From Vanessa cardui (lineage: Eukaryota > Arthropoda > Insecta > Lepidoptera > Nymphalidae), in assembly GCF_905220365.1 (NCBI RefSeq), contig NC_061135.1, forward strand, positions 9,949,501 through 10,013,500: a stretch of 64,000 bases of DNA. Reading direction: 5' to 3'. Below the pieces are notes generated by a model that was not told the DNA's origin, made no database searches, and saw only the letters and a list, made by a program, of their open reading frames with translations. Shown one piece after another: positions 23,252 to 35,246 of this stretch. Position 1 is the first letter of the stretch. Each line of letters begins with the position of its first letter. The translations under genes were made by a program, and so were the position numbers.

Positions 23252-23507
23252 TTTTATGGTGTAGGTTGGCGGCCGAGCATATGGGCCACCTGATGGTAAA
23301 TATTAACTATTCCTTACATCGTCAATGTGCCATCAACATTGGGAACTAAGTTGTTATGTCCCTTGTGCCTGTAGTTACACTGGCTCACTCACCCTTCAGA
23401 CCGGAACACAACAATACAGAGTACTGTTATTTGGCGGTAGAATAACTGATGAGTGGGTGGTACCTACCCAGACGGGCTTGCACAAAGCCCTACCACCAAG
23501 TAAAATT
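23252..23507 (-). mobile_element. family B repeat, near complete
   Basis: A poly(T) start, then GGCCACCTGATGGTAAATAT, CACTCACCCTTCAGACCGG and GGGCTTGCACAAAGCCCTAC form the reverse complement of the 51367 copy. The 75-codon frame crossing it is not a gene. Confidence 0.85.
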
Positions 23508-24395
23508 TGTAGACATTATAGCAAACATTACCGAGTCTGTAAGATAAAATAAAATCCATTAACCATATCGCCAAAGACGTTATACATTAACTTTAAACTC
23601 CAAAACCATTTCATTTAGGCAGGTTAATCGCTAATATAAGAACGTACATTATCGTATCGCAAGACGTATATTCTCAAAACTGCATTACCCGAGCAAATTT
23701 GAGATGACATGGCCACATGGGATACTAATGCAGCGACTGAGTTCATGCTACGTAGTCTGAGATTCCATATCGAATTATCAAGGATCCAATGTCACTGACT
23801 AACATTACCTATGAGCGCTCAGCTTATAATTTTTTTTTATACAAAATAGTCGATTCCCGGCCCAAACCCTAGTAAGCATAGTTAGATTGTAATGCGCTTA
23901 AATTGTCTTAGTATAATAATAATTATCTCGCATTCGACATACACGTTTGGGTCCGTTATTGTGTTTTAGACTGCTTAAGAACATTCGTCCTGACGGAGGT
24001 TTATTATTTTAACCATTGTCTAATTAATGTATTAGTTATACATTGTCTACTAATTGTTGTACATTGTTTGGAATCGGTGATATTTTGTAGAGTCTTTCTG
24101 TTTTAGGACGTAATTTTAGTTTTATCCCGGCTCGTTAGACAAAATTGTTATAGCTAAATAACGCACCTTTGTACCAGTTAAAAGTGAGAGTGAGTGAGTA
24201 GTGAGGAGGGGGTTATTTTTGGTTCAATAATTATTTCGGAGATTGTCCTCTACATATAAAATTTTCCTCTTCATAGTGTTAAGCATAGATTACTCCTATG
24301 CTTTCAATGGCGGATATGAAGATAGTCATGCTTACGGTGCTTATATACGCTCATATAATATTGGTATTGTTTCGAATATATATATATATAATATA
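23508..24395. other. unassigned DNA
   Basis: Nothing is supported. Confidence 0.4.
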
Positions 24396-24530
24396 CGATA
24401 TTATGAACGCGAAAGTTACTCTGTCTATCCGTTTGACTCTCGCTATCACGCCATAACTACTGGGCCGATTTAAATGAAATTTTGTACACATATAGTCTAA
24501 AGCTTTAGAAAGGACAGAGTACTTTTTAAT
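24396..24530 (+). mobile_element. Helitron-like fragment
   Basis: GAAAGTTACTCTGTCTATCC, CCATAACTACTGGGCCGATT and GAAATTTTGTACACATATAG follow the order usual in abundant lepidopteran non-autonomous Helitrons. The terminal hairpin is not visible, so this is a partial copy. Confidence 0.5.
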
Positions 24531-25621
24531 TGGAAAAAAGTGTTGTAGACAATGAGATCATTGTTATATATTTTCAATAATAGAATTTAATTTACTGTCT
24601 TTGGAGCACAGAACTTTTAATCAGGTTTTCATAATATACGTCGTAATCGTAGTTATCGTAATCGGAAACATTAATTTCTCGACTCAAAAAACAAACATTA
24701 ATTAAGGTCTTATTATTCATTAAATCCTTAGAATTGACAGCATTTAAAGTTACCAGTAAATCTTCGTTTAAAATTTAAAAATCTTCCACAGCTTTGATAA
24801 GAAGAGATAAGACTTTAGATAAAATTGTTCTATTCCAGAATGTCAAAGATTTTTAAGAATTATTTTATTTTAAGAGATACCTAGCTATTAAAATTTAGAA
24901 CATTAAATACTTTAAACTTACTTGTTTTCAAAATTCTAAAAATTAAGTTCTTAAGAAATCTAATTTAAAGAAGATGAGAAGAAGCGAGGGGTGATTAATT
25001 CAATTAACAGAACATTTTTATATCCTAAAAATTTATTAACATAAAACTAAATACTAATTTTATAATAAAAACATCACCCAGGATCATACGACCGAGCTTA
25101 ATATTTGCCTTAAAATTTTGTCTCATGTTTTTACAAATTTACTTCTAATAACAGTAACTTAAATAAAAAGCCTAACCTTGTTATAACTAAATTTGTGCTT
25201 GGTTTCGTAAGTAAATGGTTCTTATATTCAAAATACATAGATATATATTGCAAAGATATACATATATAACGAAATTAAAACGCCAAAGTGATAAATGGTT
25301 TCGGGTGTGACAATGATCAAAGGACCTTAGTTTGTCACCTGTAATTACTGTAGACGCGAAATTCAAAGACGAATATGTTTCTTAGGTTGGTAATATATTC
25401 CCAAATCAAACGTTAATGAACCCACAAGAAAGATTGCACGAGCTTTCGAATAATACAAATGAAATACTGAATTCGTAGAAATTTTAAAGTTATAACTCAA
25501 AGTGTGTTTAAATTCTAAATATATAATTAGTAATTATTTTTGGTCTTACGTACGTCACAAAAAACGTCGTAATTACTAAATACCTATAAATAATTTTGCT
25601 TTAGAACCGATACGACTTGCA
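24531..25621. other. unassigned AT-rich DNA
   Basis: Nothing is supported. Confidence 0.4.
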
Positions 25622-25700
25622 AGTTACCTGCAAGCCCCCGGTGTTGCAGATGTCCATGGATCGTGGTAGTCACTGTCATTCATTGTTGGTGGTGGCCAAA
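25622..25700 (+). mobile_element. family C fragment
   Basis: CAAGCCCCCGGTGTTGCAGA and TGTCCATGGATCGTGGTAGT match the reverse complement of the 16041 copy. It is truncated. Confidence 0.6.
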
Positions 25701-27654
25701 GATATTCGGACTTGCACACAGCCTCAATATGTAAAATAATCTATAATATTTTTTTTATGAATGAGAATTGATGTAGCTGTAGTACAGAATAGAGTTATCA
25801 TTATTTAACGTCAATGACAAAGATTGAACTAAAAGCGGATATAGCTAATATATTTTTCCTTAAAAGGTGAAAAAAATAAGTATTTAAAGAGTGAAAAAAC
25901 TAAATCGTAGTGTCTAGATTACCCTTTGCGGCGGTGCCATTTCATTATCTTCTTTTTCTTACCATTTCCTAGGTTTTTATACAAAGTAATTGTCACCTGA
26001 CCTCTTTCTTGGATTTTATTACGTTGAATTTTTTATTGCGCCAAGAATAATATTACTGAGAAGTGATATTTTAATTCGCATCGATGTTTCCATTTCTTAA
26101 AGAAAAATATACTTTTAAACTTGTCGTTGAAATTATATTAAATAATCGAATTAAATTAAATTTATTTTAATTTTGTTTACGTTGACAATAATCATTGAGT
26201 ATGCAAAATATATTAATGAGTTATGATTTCGTAATCGCTTTTAAATACTCGTAACTGTTTTATAAAAATATAAGCATATTGTATTATTAATTATTATTAT
26301 TCAAAAGTAAATTAAATGAATAGTCTGTTTCTTCTTATAAGGATAAGCTTTAATGCTGACTGATTAAAGCACATGTTTTAGAGTTTTACAAGAAACATGC
26401 AAGTCCCCCGATGTTTTCTTTACCGTCAAACGCGATCTCAACCATAAAAGTAAATAACTCTCCTTGGTAACTTGCTTGGGTTTGCACGCTTTTACTAGTT
26501 TGACGCATTTTAATCAATTCAGGAGAAATCAGTCAGAATCAAGCAGAGCAAGTTAGAACCTTTATATCAGATTATCAATATTTTCTTTATTATCCATTTA
26601 ATACAAGGAAATTCTTATAACTATCTGAATCGAAAATAATTGTTCTTATTTTAAAATCATTATGAATTCTGGCTAGTTATAAGTGTTTACGTCTGGAAAA
26701 TTACGAATATATAATTTGAGTGTTAATAACTCTTTAGTTTCGAATTAACGTCAAGATATTTTCAAGTTCAAACGTAGAAGGTCGTTAGCTTTACAAAAGA
26801 TAAAATTTCAAGAACAAACGAGAGGAAGGTAATTTATTTTTTGTTGCGGTTCTCATTAATCATCCGTTTTTGCTTATAAAAGCCAATTAAACTAGAGTGG
26901 CTAACTCCATGTTTGTTTGTTATAATTTGCGGGCTTGGGGGCCACTGATAACAATGTTTCATTTTTAATTAAGTTTCTATATTGTCGAGGATATAATAAT
27001 TTAATATAACATATTAAAACTACAATTTCATTTTAGTTAAGAAACAATTGAAATAATAAAAATATAATTCAACTTATAAAAAACAAAACTCAATACACTA
27101 TTTTTTTGTGTAATTTAACTATATAATAATAAAATAATAATACCCAAACGTCAAAATGATGTAGTAGCAGATTTTGCTGGTTTTTTGTGATGAATTACTA
27201 CGTGAACGATTATTACTATCAAACGATTTAAAAGTTAATTGCTGAACTTGATTATATCAACTCACAACTAGTCAGTCAATATATTAATTTTCTTCCACGA
27301 AAAAATGTTAGTGATAAAGACTTATCTTCATTATCTCCTAGGCTAAAATATGTCACTATCGTGAATTTCATTCAAAACCGATCGGCCGTTCTGGCGTTAT
27401 TCAATAACAAACATGTGTTCGTTTAAACTTTTGTACTTATAAATTAAGTAATATAAGATAAGATTTAAAATACCGTATATTATGAGTAGCATAAAAAATA
27501 TCCGTCGTTTATCATCCGACCCATTATAATATTTTTCCAACGAGAAGTTTATAATGGACTCGTACAAGCTAAAAGATAGTTGTCGTTGTCAATTTTAGTA
27601 CTGTTTCGCACGCGGTACTGAATAGTATTTGAGGAAATTGCAGCGCGACTTTAT
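25701..27654. other. unassigned AT-rich DNA
   Basis: No gene or clear repeat is supported. Open frames are short. Confidence 0.4.
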
Positions 27655-27835
27655 ATATAATTCTAGAATAAAAATAGCCTAAGTTAATCCTTATTACATC
27701 AGCTATGTGCTAGTGAAATTCTCATCAAAATCGATGCAGCCATTCCAGAGTGAAAATTATTTTCCTTATATATGTACCATGTATACATACATATGCATTT
27801 AGTAAAAAGCAGTTATTTTGATATTACAAACAGAC
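27655..27835 (-). mobile_element. family I repeat
   Basis: AATAGCCTAAGTTAATCCTT and GAAATTCTCATCAAAATCGA are the reverse complement of the block seen near 44760-44815. The block ATGCATTTAGTAAAAAGCAG is shared with the 6478 copy. Confidence 0.55.
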
Positions 27836-28087
27836 ACTCTATTTTTATTATATGTAAACACCTTGTGTGCACGTATATTACTCGTACGTGTCGCGTCTGA
27901 TTCCGTCATTCGAAGGTCTCTGAAAATCAGTGTTGGGATTGTCATTTTTACTTTGCTTTCAGATTCTACTTTATACAGATATTTTAATTTGATTTATTTA
28001 AGTTTTAATATGGAATGACAATTGATGCGCCTTCACGAATGTAACTACTGTTGACATCACTACTATCTGATGACATTAGGCTTACAT

Positions 28088-28250
28088 ATTGGCGCTGTAA
28101 GAATTAATTATTATTCATTACATAAGACTAATGCGCCAATATACAGATCACTCGATCTTCAAACCGGAAACGGATACTGGGCATTACTCGTTGGTGGTAG
28201 TATCTGAGTGCTCTAAAAAGAATGCCCTACCGCTAAGTACGTGCGTGCTT
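28088..28250 (-). mobile_element. family B repeat, highly degenerate
   Basis: TTGGCGCTGTAAGAATTAAT, TTCAAACCGGAAACGGATAC and ATGCCCTACCGCTAAG are recognisable family B landmarks in minus orientation. Confidence 0.5.
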
Positions 28251-29221
28251 TAATTTATTTTACTTAATTTCTTTTCTTTAATTATAAATGATTTTATTGC
28301 ATATCAATTTCGTTGTTTCACATCTGCTGAGCAGACGCGTGAGCTAAAAATGTAGCCCTAGGGATACATTTTTAGGGCTATATAGACAATAACATTTTGG
28401 TTAAGACGCATCATTTTTGCTCTGCATCTTTCTCAAAAAACTAAGTACTTACAGAACGAAATATCTTTAATAAGACTTTATATATCCCGAGATTTCAAAT
28501 TTAATCATACAAAATATTCAGCAGAATAATAACTCGTGACCCGTGTCAAATTCGCCATGTATGATATACACAGAATTACATGGACGTTGAATAGACATAT
28601 GCCTACAATTATTTTGATTGTCAAACGTTTATGGTCATTGCTCCTTTTCTAACAGTTAGGACAAACATATAATACAGTCTATAAATAGACCATCTGAGGT
28701 AATTGGTATCGCAATAATAGTTTCTGAGATAAAGGTCGTTCAACGAATCAAATTAATTGGGTTTATTGTATAAATATAAATAGCCACACAATTTAAAGAT
28801 CCATCAACAACTAACAATCGTTTGCCAGCCTGAAGTTAATATTTTTTTTTTGGAATTATTATTGTTTTAGGATTATTTGTAAAACAACCGAGAAAATGCT
28901 GGCTGGATGTTTTTTTCTTAGTATAGAGTAGTTTCATCAGATATACTCTTCTACTTGTAGAGTCAAGATGACACTATTCGAATCCGAGATTATAATTTAT
29001 AGATAAGGTAAGTTTATTTAAATATGAAAATAAACTATTCTTACTGACATAAACTTCCATAGCGTCATGTCTAATATATGACATAATACATAGACTATAT
29101 TGTAAAGTATAAGTAATATAAAGAGTTTTTTTTTTTAATTTCTTTGTAGCGGCATGTAAGCATCTCTATTCTTGGCATTAAATTCAAGACTTGTAATTGA
29201 AGACAAATTTAATTGTTAGAG
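28251..29221. other. unassigned DNA
   Basis: Nothing is supported apart from a small nested inverted repeat at about 28346-28382 (TAGCCCT with AGGGCTA). Confidence 0.4.
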
Positions 29222-29264
29222 ATTCATTGGCAACTGGGAGAAAGTCTCCCAGTTGCCAATGAAT
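29222..29264. repeat. perfect 20-bp inverted repeat with 3-base loop
   Basis: Arms 29222-29241 and 29245-29264 (ATTCATTGGCAACTGGGAGA and its exact reverse complement) are separated by AAG. The arms are of normal GC content and are not part of any repeat family seen in this window. Confidence 0.9.
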
Positions 29265-30858
29265 GATAGGATTATTAAAAATCAGGCAGTTTTTGATAAC
29301 AACGCATTCTTCAATCTTTGCCATAGCACGAACAAACGATACTTACGACTATGAATGGATCTATAGGTTATTGACCAAAGTATATCATAAGTTCTCGTGT
29401 CTCCAAAGGGTACATGCTTCCTTTGGTATAGTAATTTAGTGTAGTTGTTTAATTCTGCCTTAACTCTTAACTGGAATAAAGGTTAGTGATGAAGGTTCTA
29501 ATAAATTATAAACCTCTGACCTTTATAGTTTATATGACATTTGGGATAGCTGTGGGTTTTTTAATTTGAAAGATATTAAACTTTTATAATTTTACGCTTT
29601 CGAAAACTTTTTATTAAAAGTTGTTTTTACAAGTCTACGATACGTACTTAAATGCAGGATTGTTTTGAATAGTCTCTCCCCCCTTTTCATCTCCTGTGTG
29701 ATAGATTTTCGGAAATCCAATTTCAAGTTATTGTCTTTGTAGTATAAGGAACGTTCTTGCCAAGTTTCGATTCTGTACAAGTTACCCATAGTGAGTAACG
29801 GGACATTTTAACTCGAAGTCGAAGCTCCTTAGAATTTAATATTCATTCAATTCTAAAGAACTTATAGTAAAACGGCACTACTTATTTCCATTTTTGTTAT
29901 CAAACAGTACTTGGCAATATATTTTCGAATTAAGATTCCTATAAATAATACCCACGAAATACAAATTTCGCGTTTACAATATTTACAAGTTTTTTCGAAG
30001 TTTTCTCTATCTTTATTTGATTTCGAACTGGTTTTTTTTTCTGAAGATATGTTAGCTACCCTAAATTTAACACAAATACACCCTCGTGATACTTATAATG
30101 TATAATTATTTAGATTTGTGTATAGATCCATATGCTTCGTTAGCGCACGAGGGCTGGCAGTTTTCCTGGGGCTTTTATTGTCCAATAAATATACTGGATC
30201 AAAAACTCCTTGTTGAGTACTGAATGAACAGTATTTTTTGATTGAATAGGTTTTCATTCGACCGTTTTCATTCATTCAGCAAAAACAACTCGATATTAAA
30301 CTCTTATTTCTAATAAATAGTCCTCTACATTGAGGAATTTATATTAAAATTAATTTTAAGCATACAATTTTTATTAGAATTTTTTTTACATTTACTTAGA
30401 CAAAAATATGTTTATAAATTGAACGCCGTGCTTGCAAAAATATTTGTTTGAAATACCACCTCTTAACATGATTATCGTATTCCTATTTAAATTCTCTTAA
30501 AATATAGATTTAATAGTGGATTAGAGTTAAGTAGTATTATTAAAAAATCAACATGAGAAAGTTTACTTTTGATACACTAAATTGTGGCGAATGCTATAGG
30601 TAAATATAATATAATAATGTATAATAATTAAAGACACCTACAAATACACTGTGTTTCATGATCATCCAATGTTTCTTTGCTAAGCTTTGATTAAAATGAA
30701 TGAACTGAAACAAAACAACAGATGCATATTGATGAATGTAATTAATCGTCAATGACCTTCGTGTTTAGTTCGTGTTTGTTTGTGGGTTACTGTTTGTTGG
30801 CGGCAACACAGTAGACGTGTTAATAGCAAGTGAATAGATACTTGTAAATGTTACATAC
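29265..30858. other. unassigned AT-rich DNA
   Basis: No gene is supported. The frames at 29592, 29911 and 30093 are each about 60 codons without recognisable content. Confidence 0.4.
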
Positions 30859-31055
30859 ATATGTCACCATAAGATTAAAAAATTCGTTAGATTACAAATT
30901 GACCAGACAAATTGAAATCTGTCGAAATATTGTGAATGGTGAAATATGATTGCAATTGAACGTATTATTTTTCGCTATATTGCAATCTATCGTAGTTTCC
31001 AATCTGTCTCATCAGACTGTAATCTAACGCATTTTGTAATCTTACGGTGACACAT
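30859..31055. mobile_element. MITE with about 60-75-bp terminal inverted repeats
   Basis: The left end TATGTCACCATAAGATTA and the following GTTAGATTACAAATT are mirrored on the right as CTGTAATCTAACGC and TAATCTTACGGTGACACATA, with scattered differences. The unit is about 195 bases, has no coding capacity, and would fold into one imperfect hairpin. The superfamily is unknown. Confidence 0.75.
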
Positions 31056-31577
31056 AAAAAGATTTATACTTTATATTTTTTATTATCTGGAGATTTATAA
31101 TCCATATGATTTATCGCTTTATGAATTATGAAAAATACTTTCTCCAAATTAGTTTTTATGATATTATCATAAAGATATATTAGATAAAATGAAATACCAA
31201 TAAATTAATTGTAACTATAGAGATTCAGCCATGCTTATTTATTTAATGGAAATAAATGAGTAATATATAGTATTGATACTTCACTTTCTTTCATAAAAAT
31301 CAATTACAGCGCTAGATTAAAAACTTTTCCATTACATTTTTATACTATAGATATGCAAATACCGCAAAGTTCCATCGCGGGTTAATAACGATAAATATTT
31401 TCAATACGGATTTGATTTCGTCCCTAACGCGATAAAATATTCATTAGACGACGGGTGATGTGACGGGACGCAAATTTGATATTTCACGCGCTGGCGTGCG
31501 ACGCCGGGTATTGAACCTTAGATATGTCGACTACAAAACGAAGAATACTTATTACATAACACTGTAACAGTACAATT
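31056..31577. other. unassigned AT-rich DNA
   Basis: Nothing is supported. The 73-codon minus frame at 31518-31739 runs across a SINE-A scrap and family B, so it is not a gene. Confidence 0.4.
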
Positions 31578-31614
31578 AAGTAAGGCCTCCTCTCGCTTTA
31601 AGGAGAAGGTTTTT
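31578..31614 (-). mobile_element. SINE-A scrap
   Basis: AAGGCCTCCTCTCGCTTTAA followed by GGAGAAGGTTT matches the 3' half of SINE-A. Only about 37 bases remain. Confidence 0.6.
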
Positions 31615-31642
31615 CGCATATACCTACTTACATACATATTTA

Positions 31643-31888
31643 CTTGGTGGTAGGGCTTTGTGCAATAACAGTACTCAGTATCGTTGTGTTCCGGTGTGAA
31701 GGGTGAGTGAGCCAGCGTAACTACAGGCACAAGGGACATAACATCTTAGTTCCCAAGTTTGGTGGCACATTGACGATGTAGGGAATAGTTAATATTTCTT
31801 ACAGCGTCTTTCTCTATGGGTAATGGTGGCCACTTACCATCAGGTGACCTATATGCTCGTCCGCCAACATATAACATAAAAAAAGAAC
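31643..31888 (+). mobile_element. family B repeat with internal deletion
   Basis: It starts TTGGTGGTAGGGCTTTGTGC and jumps directly to AATAACAGTACTCAG, missing the CCCGTCTGGGTAGGTACC block present at 51367. It ends in CATAAAAAAAG. Confidence 0.85.
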
Positions 31889-31944
31889 AAAAAACAAAAG
31901 ACAATTACCACCACACTGTTTCAATGCAGGTTGTTGGATACACA

Positions 31945-32475
31945 TCCTCAAAAATTATCAGTGTTTCTCTATTATATTATACATGTATTATACGAATTGA
32001 GAGCTGAGATGGCCTATGGTTAGAACGCGTGCATCTCAAATTATTGCCTGGTTCAAACCCAGGCAAGCACTACTATATAAATGTGCTTAATTCGTGTTTA
32101 TAATTCATCTCGTGCTCGGCGGTGAAGGAAAACATCTTGAGGAAACCTGCATGTGTATAATTTCATAGAAATTTTGCCACATGTGCATTTCACCAACCCG
32201 CATTGGAACAGCACAGTGGAATATGTTCCAAACCCTCTCCTTAATGGAAGAGGAGGCCTTACCCCAGCAGTGGGAAATTTACAAGCTGTTACTAGTCTAC
32301 TACTTTTACTTTACTACTATTATACGAATTAAATCTCGATATCGAATCGGTCTTATTGAATATACATTAAAACCAATGCATCAAAATTCATTCTGTTTCA
32401 AATATCGAAGCATTCATAGGGACAAACAGAAAGCGGCAAGCGACTTTGTTTTATACTATGTCACTACATACATTA
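31945..32475 (+). mobile_element. family G element split by a SINE
   Basis: The left part AAAATTATCAGTGTTTCTCT and the right part AAGCGACTTTGTTTTATACT (after a diverged middle) match family G copies at 41509 and 55727. The break coincides exactly with the inserted SINE and its 13-bp duplication. The element's first portion is missing. Confidence 0.8.
31999..32317 (+). mobile_element. SINE-A copy with 13-bp target duplication
   Basis: This is the one clearly plus-oriented SINE-A. The head GAGCTGAGATGGCC is followed by the B box GGTTCAAACCC, the body, and an end at TTACAAGCTGTTAC plus a CTACTTTTACTTTACTAC tail. TATTATACGAATT is repeated exactly at 31986-31998 and 32318-32330, as expected for LINE-machinery insertion. 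The 108-codon frame here is not a gene. Confidence 0.93.
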
Positions 32476-32797
32476 TATCTAGAAGTTATTTACATCTCAA
32501 CGCATAATTGGATACACGGTAAGTCATAAGTGTGGATTGTCCAAGTGATTTAAATTCAAAAGCAGATAAGTTCAGGAAATGTACGTAATGTTCGGGCATT
32601 GTTAAAAGCCAAGGATTAAAGCTAGGCGGCCGGAGATTAAGGAAGTTATTAAATAAGTTGAGAACGATCAAGTTGTACTGCAGCGCGCGCCCGAATGTGA
32701 GTTTATAATTTCAAACGATTATCTACAATTCCCTTAAAAAGTGAAACCCATCTCGGTACTTTCCGAATATGTAATCTGAATAATACATTATTATAAT
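32476..32797. other. unassigned DNA
   Basis: Nothing is supported. Confidence 0.4.
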
Positions 32798-32880
32798 CAA
32801 AGTCAAAGTCAAAAACCTTTATTCAAAATATAATAGTGTTTACACTTTCTTATTGAATGTCGAAAATCTACCATAATGTA
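32798..32880 (-). mobile_element. LINE 3'-end-like repeat
   Basis: CAAAGTCAAAGTCAAAAACC and TTTATTCAAAATATAATAG resemble the tail end of family D (AATAAA on the minus strand, then a simple repeat), but with a different body. Confidence 0.45.
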
Positions 32881-32940
32881 AGAGATATTGTAAAAAACAA
32901 ACTCAGTCAAAATTCGCTCACGTCCTTTAATTATACATCA

Positions 32941-33246
32941 ACAACAACAACAACAACAGCCTGTAAATTCCCCCACTGCTGGGCTAAAGGCCTCCTCTCC
33001 CTTTAAGAGAAGGTTTGGAACATATTAAACGACGCTGTTCCGATGCAGGTTGTGGCAGAATTTCTATGAAATTTGTCACATGCAGGTTTCCTCACGATGT
33101 TTTCCTTCACCTCTGAGCACGAGATTAATTATAAAGACAAATTAAGCACATGAAACAGCGGTTCTTGCCTGGGTTTGAACCCGCAAGCATCGGTTAAGAT
33201 GCACGCGTTCTAACCACTGGGTCATCTCGACTCTAATTTTAATTTG
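32941..33246 (-). mobile_element. SINE-A copy with 12-bp target duplication
   Basis: It has an ACAACAACAACAACAACAGC tail on the plus strand, the complete body, and the head ACTGGGTCATCTCGACTC. AATTATACATCA is repeated exactly at 32929-32940 and 33247-33258. Confidence 0.92.
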
Positions 33247-33720
33247 AATTATACATCATTGAATGGATATATACTGAGCAAATTCGGCAAGTAACTCGGT
33301 AGTAAATCTTTTCTAACATTTCAAATCTGCTAATCTTGTATTGTATAATAAGCCTTATTTATTCATGTTTTCTTAAGAAACGATTTATATATTAGGGTGT
33401 CCCAAAAAAATCAAAATCGTTTTTTTTATACGCATTCCCTCTTATTTTTTTCCTTTAAAGTCAAAACGATTATAAATAAAATTTTAAGAAGGTAGGAACC
33501 AGTGCCGACTTACATAAATCCATGTCGGTACTTGGTCTGTAAGACAGACGTGACCTAAGCGACCTATTGTATCGATGTGCTTTACTCATTATTTAGTTAT
33601 ATAATTCGTATTGTTTGTTATCAGTAAACATGTCAGTGCAATTAGGCTGTACAAAAAAGTTAAAAAGGGGTGTATATTTTAATATATGACGTCAAATAAC
33701 GGGTGCAGTACTTCCGTCTA

Positions 33721-34197
33721 ATGGATAAAATCAATGCAGTTTTATTTTACAATATCCGTGAAGAGAATTTAACTGTCAATGCAAGCTCGAATCTTACTAT
33801 TAGCGAGAGCGAGTCCGATTTTTATTTGGAAAGGTGCTTTTTATAAACAAATCTTTTCAAATACAATTTATATCAAGTTTGAAGAGACTCGCAAAAAATA
33901 CACAAAAGACACAAGACGTACAGCCGTAAGTCTTGTCGGCGCTATCAAGACTTTGCTAGCTATTTAGATAATTTGGTTGACATTGCACTCACTGATACAC
34001 TTCAATTAATAAAAATAAAAGAGAATAGAATCTTTCTACAGCGGAAAAGAGAATCAGGCCGACCTGGTCACTTAGCAGGAGTGAAAAAATTATATACATA
34101 TAATATACAACCTAACAAAACTTATCTTATTATGTGTGCGTCAATTGAATATGAGAGATTCTGCGTTTCTTCTTTAATATTGATGAATTTCCGATAA
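33721..34197 (+). pseudogene. degenerate ORF of the 33391-35246 transposon
   Basis: Three overlapping frames carry successive pieces. The first is MDKINAVLFYNIREENLTVN, starting at 33721 and ending at 33846. The second is YKQIFSNTIYIKFEETRKKY and KDTRRTAVSLVGAIKTLL, ending at 33967. The third is SYLDNLVDIALTDTLQLIKI, then FLQRKRESGRPGHLAG, from 33958. The phase changes are what small indels in one ancestral frame would give. The third piece resembles, from memory, a (D/N)LFDIAH.DAL..IKI..D..FL..QR block seen in uncharacterised arthropod transposon proteins. I cannot name the family. No catalytic triad can be assigned. Sequence from about 34200 to 34700 also looks like decayed coding DNA. Confidence 0.5.
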
Positions 34198-34975
34198 GTC
34201 TTAAAGTTTAAGATTAAGATTAAGTTTTCCATCCAAATAATCTGCACAGAGAAACATAAAGAACGCACTGAAGTCATACAAATTGATTTCTAAAATAAGG
34301 TTCCATGAATTTGCGCCTGTTAATTTGGAAGGTAAGATTTTGCCTCCTTTAAATGCTCAGAAATCATATGAAGAACACCTTCCTATAGTCAAGAAAGGCC
34401 ACAAAAAATTATTTATTGCTGTACCAAGACTAGAATTTTATTAGAAGATAAAGAGCGAATTCTTTTACTGTGATACTTGTGTGGTTGTGCCTGTGTACTT
34501 CATGAACAAAACCTGAACAGCTGATATTACTTGTATGAGATGTTAAAATACTTGAAGCAGAAATCAGTCAAGTAACTACTAGCTCTAATATTTCAGTTTT
34601 CCGTGGAAAAAACCTGAAAGAGTATGAATAAAGAACAGCTCTTAAACTATAGAAGTATAGAGATAAGCTTATACAACACGATGTAGCCAAAAGACTAATA
34701 AATGCAAGACTTTCATGGGTTAATCACTGTTGATGAAGAACAATACCGTGCGACCCTTACTTACGTATAAGTACACCTAGAAAACTCCAAAAAGGAAACT
34801 TTCAAAAGAAAACATTAATATTAATGAATAAATAATATACTATTTGTGCGGATTATAATTTTAATTAAGTAATAAAAATTAAATTTTATTCCTCCTACAG
34901 TAACTCAGTACAAAGTTTCATATGAAAAGTTTGGCATCACGTCGGCACGGGTTATCGTTGTCCAATCACAATAAT

Positions 34976-35135
34976 ATTACTAAAGGTATTAATTTCGGGA
35001 TATTTACCATGTTTTTTATTTTTGTTCCGTGGAGCTCGATAATTCGACATTATCTACGAATGTCTTGTTCACGAGACTCGTGAATAAGACATTTGGTAAT
35101 CAGGTAAATATCCCGAAATTAATACCTTTAGTAAT
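34976..35135. repeat. 33-bp perfect inverted repeat with palindromic loop
   Basis: Arms 34976-35008 and 35103-35135 (ATTACTAAAGGTATTAATTT onward) are exact reverse complements over 33 bases. The 94-base loop contains a second dyad at 35061-35091 centred on CACGAGACTCGTG. This looks like a small fold-back element nested in the transposon. Confidence 0.85.
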
Positions 35136-35246
35136 AAAAATAACCATGTTAATTTAAAATCTTACACAATATTATTTATTATTTGACTCAATAAGGTCAA
35201 TTCGAAAAAAAAAATTTTTTCCCCTTATGTCTTGGGACACCCTAAT

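Larger units (their letters stand above)
33391..35246. mobile_element. 1.86-kb DNA transposon, ends TTAGGGTGTCCCAA
   Basis: ATTAGGGTGTCCCAA at 33391-33405 and its exact reverse complement at 35232-35246 bound the unit, with TA-rich sequence outside both ends. Inside are a broken coding region at 33721-34197 and a 160-base fold-back at 34976-35135. Target duplication is ambiguous because the ends lie in ATAT sequence; TA is possible. The superfamily is not identified. Confidence 0.75.

Noticed and set aside
32936..32957. (CAA)n run considered as a microsatellite locus or CRISPR-like repeat
   Set aside because: It is the tail of a SINE-A copy. No regularly spaced repeat-spacer array exists in the window.
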